The notes under the pieces: model-generated
Database searches by the model: none
The model's input: only the letters and a program-made list of their open reading frames with translations
Told to the model about the DNA's origin: nothing
Assembly (NCBI GenBank): GCA_964646525.1
Contig: CAZYER010000006.1
Coordinates: 1 to 53,144 of the forward strand
Length of the DNA: 53,144 nt
Source: GCA-002282575 sp964646525
GTDB lineage: Bacteria > Pseudomonadota > Gammaproteobacteria > Thiomicrospirales > Thiomicrospiraceae
Direction of reading: 5' to 3'
Position numbers and translations under genes: made by a program
Part shown: in pieces, positions 52,112 to 53,144 of the stretch
How the letters are laid out: each line of letters begins with the position of its first letter
Numbering within the stretch: position 1 is the first letter of the stretch

Positions 52112-52534
52112 TCAGGCTTGGATATTAAATGGATTAACCAATAACAGCCCAATGCTCTCGAAATCTTTGATATTACGAGTCGCGAGGGACAAGCCATGCT
52201 GGAGAGCGATAGCGGCAATTTGACCATCTTGAAAGCTCATCGGACGACCTAGCTGTTTGCGTAACGACATCACACGAGCAAAATATTCGGCAGATTGTTC
52301 ATCAAAAGCCAATAGTCTGCCGTCAAAACCTTGATAAACGAATTGCTTAAATCGGATTGCTAAGTTGTCTCGTTTTTGCCCAGAAGGTAATACCTCAATT
52401 CCGTATTCTATTTCTGCCAGCGTAATACTGCTCAAGTAACAGGCTTGAGTGGATTGTGTATTAAGCCAATTCACCACGTGCGAATTTGGCGCTGAGCGCA
52501 TCAACTCTGAAATGATATTGGTGTCCAGCAGCAT
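52112..52534 (-). CDS. PIN-domain toxin (VapC/FitB type)
   Basis: A 140-residue ribonuclease toxin. The PIN core starts LLDTNIISELMR (Asp4, Glu10), with an internal TLAEIEYGIEVL acidic segment and a later PMSFQDGQIAAIA plus LATRNIKDFE, the four acidic positions of VapC nucleases. It follows the antitoxin with a 1-bp overlap (ATG in TAATG at 52534). FitB of Neisseria is the closest recognised relative. It would cleave RNA when free of antitoxin. Confidence 0.88.
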   Translation of the reverse strand: MLLDTNIISELMRSAPNSHVVNWLNTQSTQACYLSSITLAEIEYGIEVLPSGQKRDNLAIRFKQFVYQGFDGRLLAFDEQSAEYFARVMSLRKQLGRPMSFQDGQIAAIALQHGLSLATRNIKDFESIGLLLVNPFNIQA

Positions 52535-52770
52535 TAGGATAAATCCAACGCTTGATACTGCCGTCGTTCAGGTAATTGAAGCTCATCATCTAGGGCTTGA
52601 TCTGCGAAGCAGTTGAGGGCTAAAGTTCCTAAGGGAATATCGGGTTGCTTAACTGCTTTGCTTAGCAACTCTCTCACTTTTTGTTCTAGCGACAATCCTT
52701 GTTGCTGTGCCATTTTCTTTAATGAAATATAAACCGCATCATCAATATTGCGAATACTCAGACTGGCCAT
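52534..52770 (-). CDS. Ribbon-helix-helix antitoxin (FitA/VapB type)
   Basis: A 78-residue DNA-binding antitoxin. The N-terminal ASLSIRNIDDAV...LKKMAQQQGLSLEQKVRELL matches the FitA ribbon-helix-helix fold, and the acidic C-terminus (LDDELQLPERRQ) would bind and block the PIN toxin. Upstream, the 33-bp palindrome at 52788-52820 is the likely autoregulatory operator. Confidence 0.85.
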   Translation of the reverse strand: MASLSIRNIDDAVYISLKKMAQQQGLSLEQKVRELLSKAVKQPDIPLGTLALNCFADQALDDELQLPERRQYQALDLS

Positions 52771-52787
52771 TGTAAACTTCCTGATCG

Positions 52788-52820
52788 AAATTAAGCGATA
52801 GCAATGCTAGCACTTAATTT
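52788..52820 (-). promoter_or_regulatory. Operator-like palindrome upstream of the antitoxin
   Basis: Two 16-bp arms (AAATTAAGCGATAGCA and TGCTAGCACTTAATTT) flank a single central base and are complementary at 14 of 16 positions. The element ends 17 bp before the antitoxin start, where FitAB-type complexes usually bind. Confidence 0.65.
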
Positions 52821-52918
52821 TACCGATTACAAGTAGCAGGATAAGGTGTAGAGTTGGTTTTAATGGCAAGTTAGGGTGAGTTAGTTAAACTCCTCAGGGT
52901 CATACCCCAAGTTTGGTG

Positions 52919-53074
52919 CTAACCAACGTTCGGCTTCGATTTATCGTAAAGCGTTTCGGGTGAGATATCGATATTGCCTTCCCAAACGACCGTACCATAG
53001 TCAACATGAGCGGACATAAAACGGTTATTTTCGGTCAGGCGATTAAATGGCTTTTTATGGAGATAAGCGGTCAT
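52919..53074 (-). pseudogene. Decayed DUF2442-like fragment
   Basis: A 51-codon frame whose product resembles the C-terminal part of DUF2442 proteins (HVDYGTVVWEGNIDISPETLYD). The expected N-terminal half is broken: a DEVRVFDM segment just upstream is in frame, but a TAA stop and no start precede it (near 53112). After the stop, another frame continues with IEAERWLAPNLGYDPEEF up to about 52888. This suggests frameshifts in an old toxin-antitoxin-associated gene. The family call is tentative, and a short functional gene is not excluded. Confidence 0.45.
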
Positions 53075-53144
53075 ATCAAACACTCTAACTTCATCCTGAA
53101 TCCGTGTTCTTTAAATAACATAGCGTCAGCTTAAGGCATTTGAT

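Overview
The window is a chromosomal segment of a Gram-negative bacterium, almost certainly a gammaproteobacterium. It carries LPS genes (lpxC, gmhA, an LpxL-type acyltransferase), a meso-diaminopimelate-type murE, lpoA/dolP/bepA envelope genes, and the rsmI-rnpB-mraZ and tRNA-Gln-prs-rplY-pth-ychF neighbourhoods known from Pseudomonas and relatives. A soxXYZA cluster (thiosulfate oxidation) and a TauE/SafE-type permease suggest a sulfur-oxidising lineage, possibly Thiotrichales-like. The species cannot be named from sequence alone. There are no phage genes, insertion sequences or CRISPR arrays.

Layout. (1) 1-4140, minus strand: fis-purH-(thioredoxin/MsrB fusion)-purD, closed by a terminator near 94-124. 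(2) 4236-9332: a [2Fe-2S] ferredoxin, rpsT with a clear sigma70 promoter, a TauE/SafE permease, a secreted unknown, a ttcA-like gene, an LpxL-family acyltransferase, a methyltransferase and gmhA. (3) 9413-13663: a tightly coupled four-gene unit made of a DUF3369-type response regulator, a membrane histidine kinase, an outer-membrane beta-barrel and a small periplasmic-binding-protein-like exported protein. This is the best candidate for a poorly described signalling system. (4) 13647-16120, minus: ispB, a DedA protein and an exported unknown. (5) 16373-22336: rlmKL, tRNA-Gln(UUG), prs, rplY, pth, ychF. (6) 22404-29230, minus: queE, soxXYZA, bepA-dolP-yraN-lpoA. (7) 29268-30633: rsmI and RNase P RNA. 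(8) 30883-51975: the division and cell-wall (dcw) cluster, then dciA (opposite strand) and secA. (9) 52112-53144: a FitAB/VapBC-type toxin-antitoxin pair with an operator-like palindrome, and a decayed DUF2442-like remnant.

The dcw cluster runs mraZ-rsmH-ftsZ-ftsL-ftsI-murE-murF-mraY-murD-ftsW-murG-murC-ddl-ftsQ-ftsA-lpxC. Its most striking feature is that ftsZ is not between ftsA and lpxC, its usual place, but is third in the operon, just behind the mraZ promoter. That promoter has a good -35/-10 pair followed at once by four MraZ-box-like pentamers at exact 10-bp spacing, running into the mraZ start codon. The in-frame 3' ends of ftsW and murG share an identical 25-bp sequence encoding the same peptide tail.

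Most genes form operons with ATGA-type overlaps (lpoA/yraN, ftsL/ftsI, murE/murF, murD/ftsW, ftsW/murG, murG/murC, ddl/ftsQ, the kinase/porin pair, methyltransferase/gmhA). Start codons given below were often moved inward from the longest open frame, on family N-termini and ribosome binding sites.
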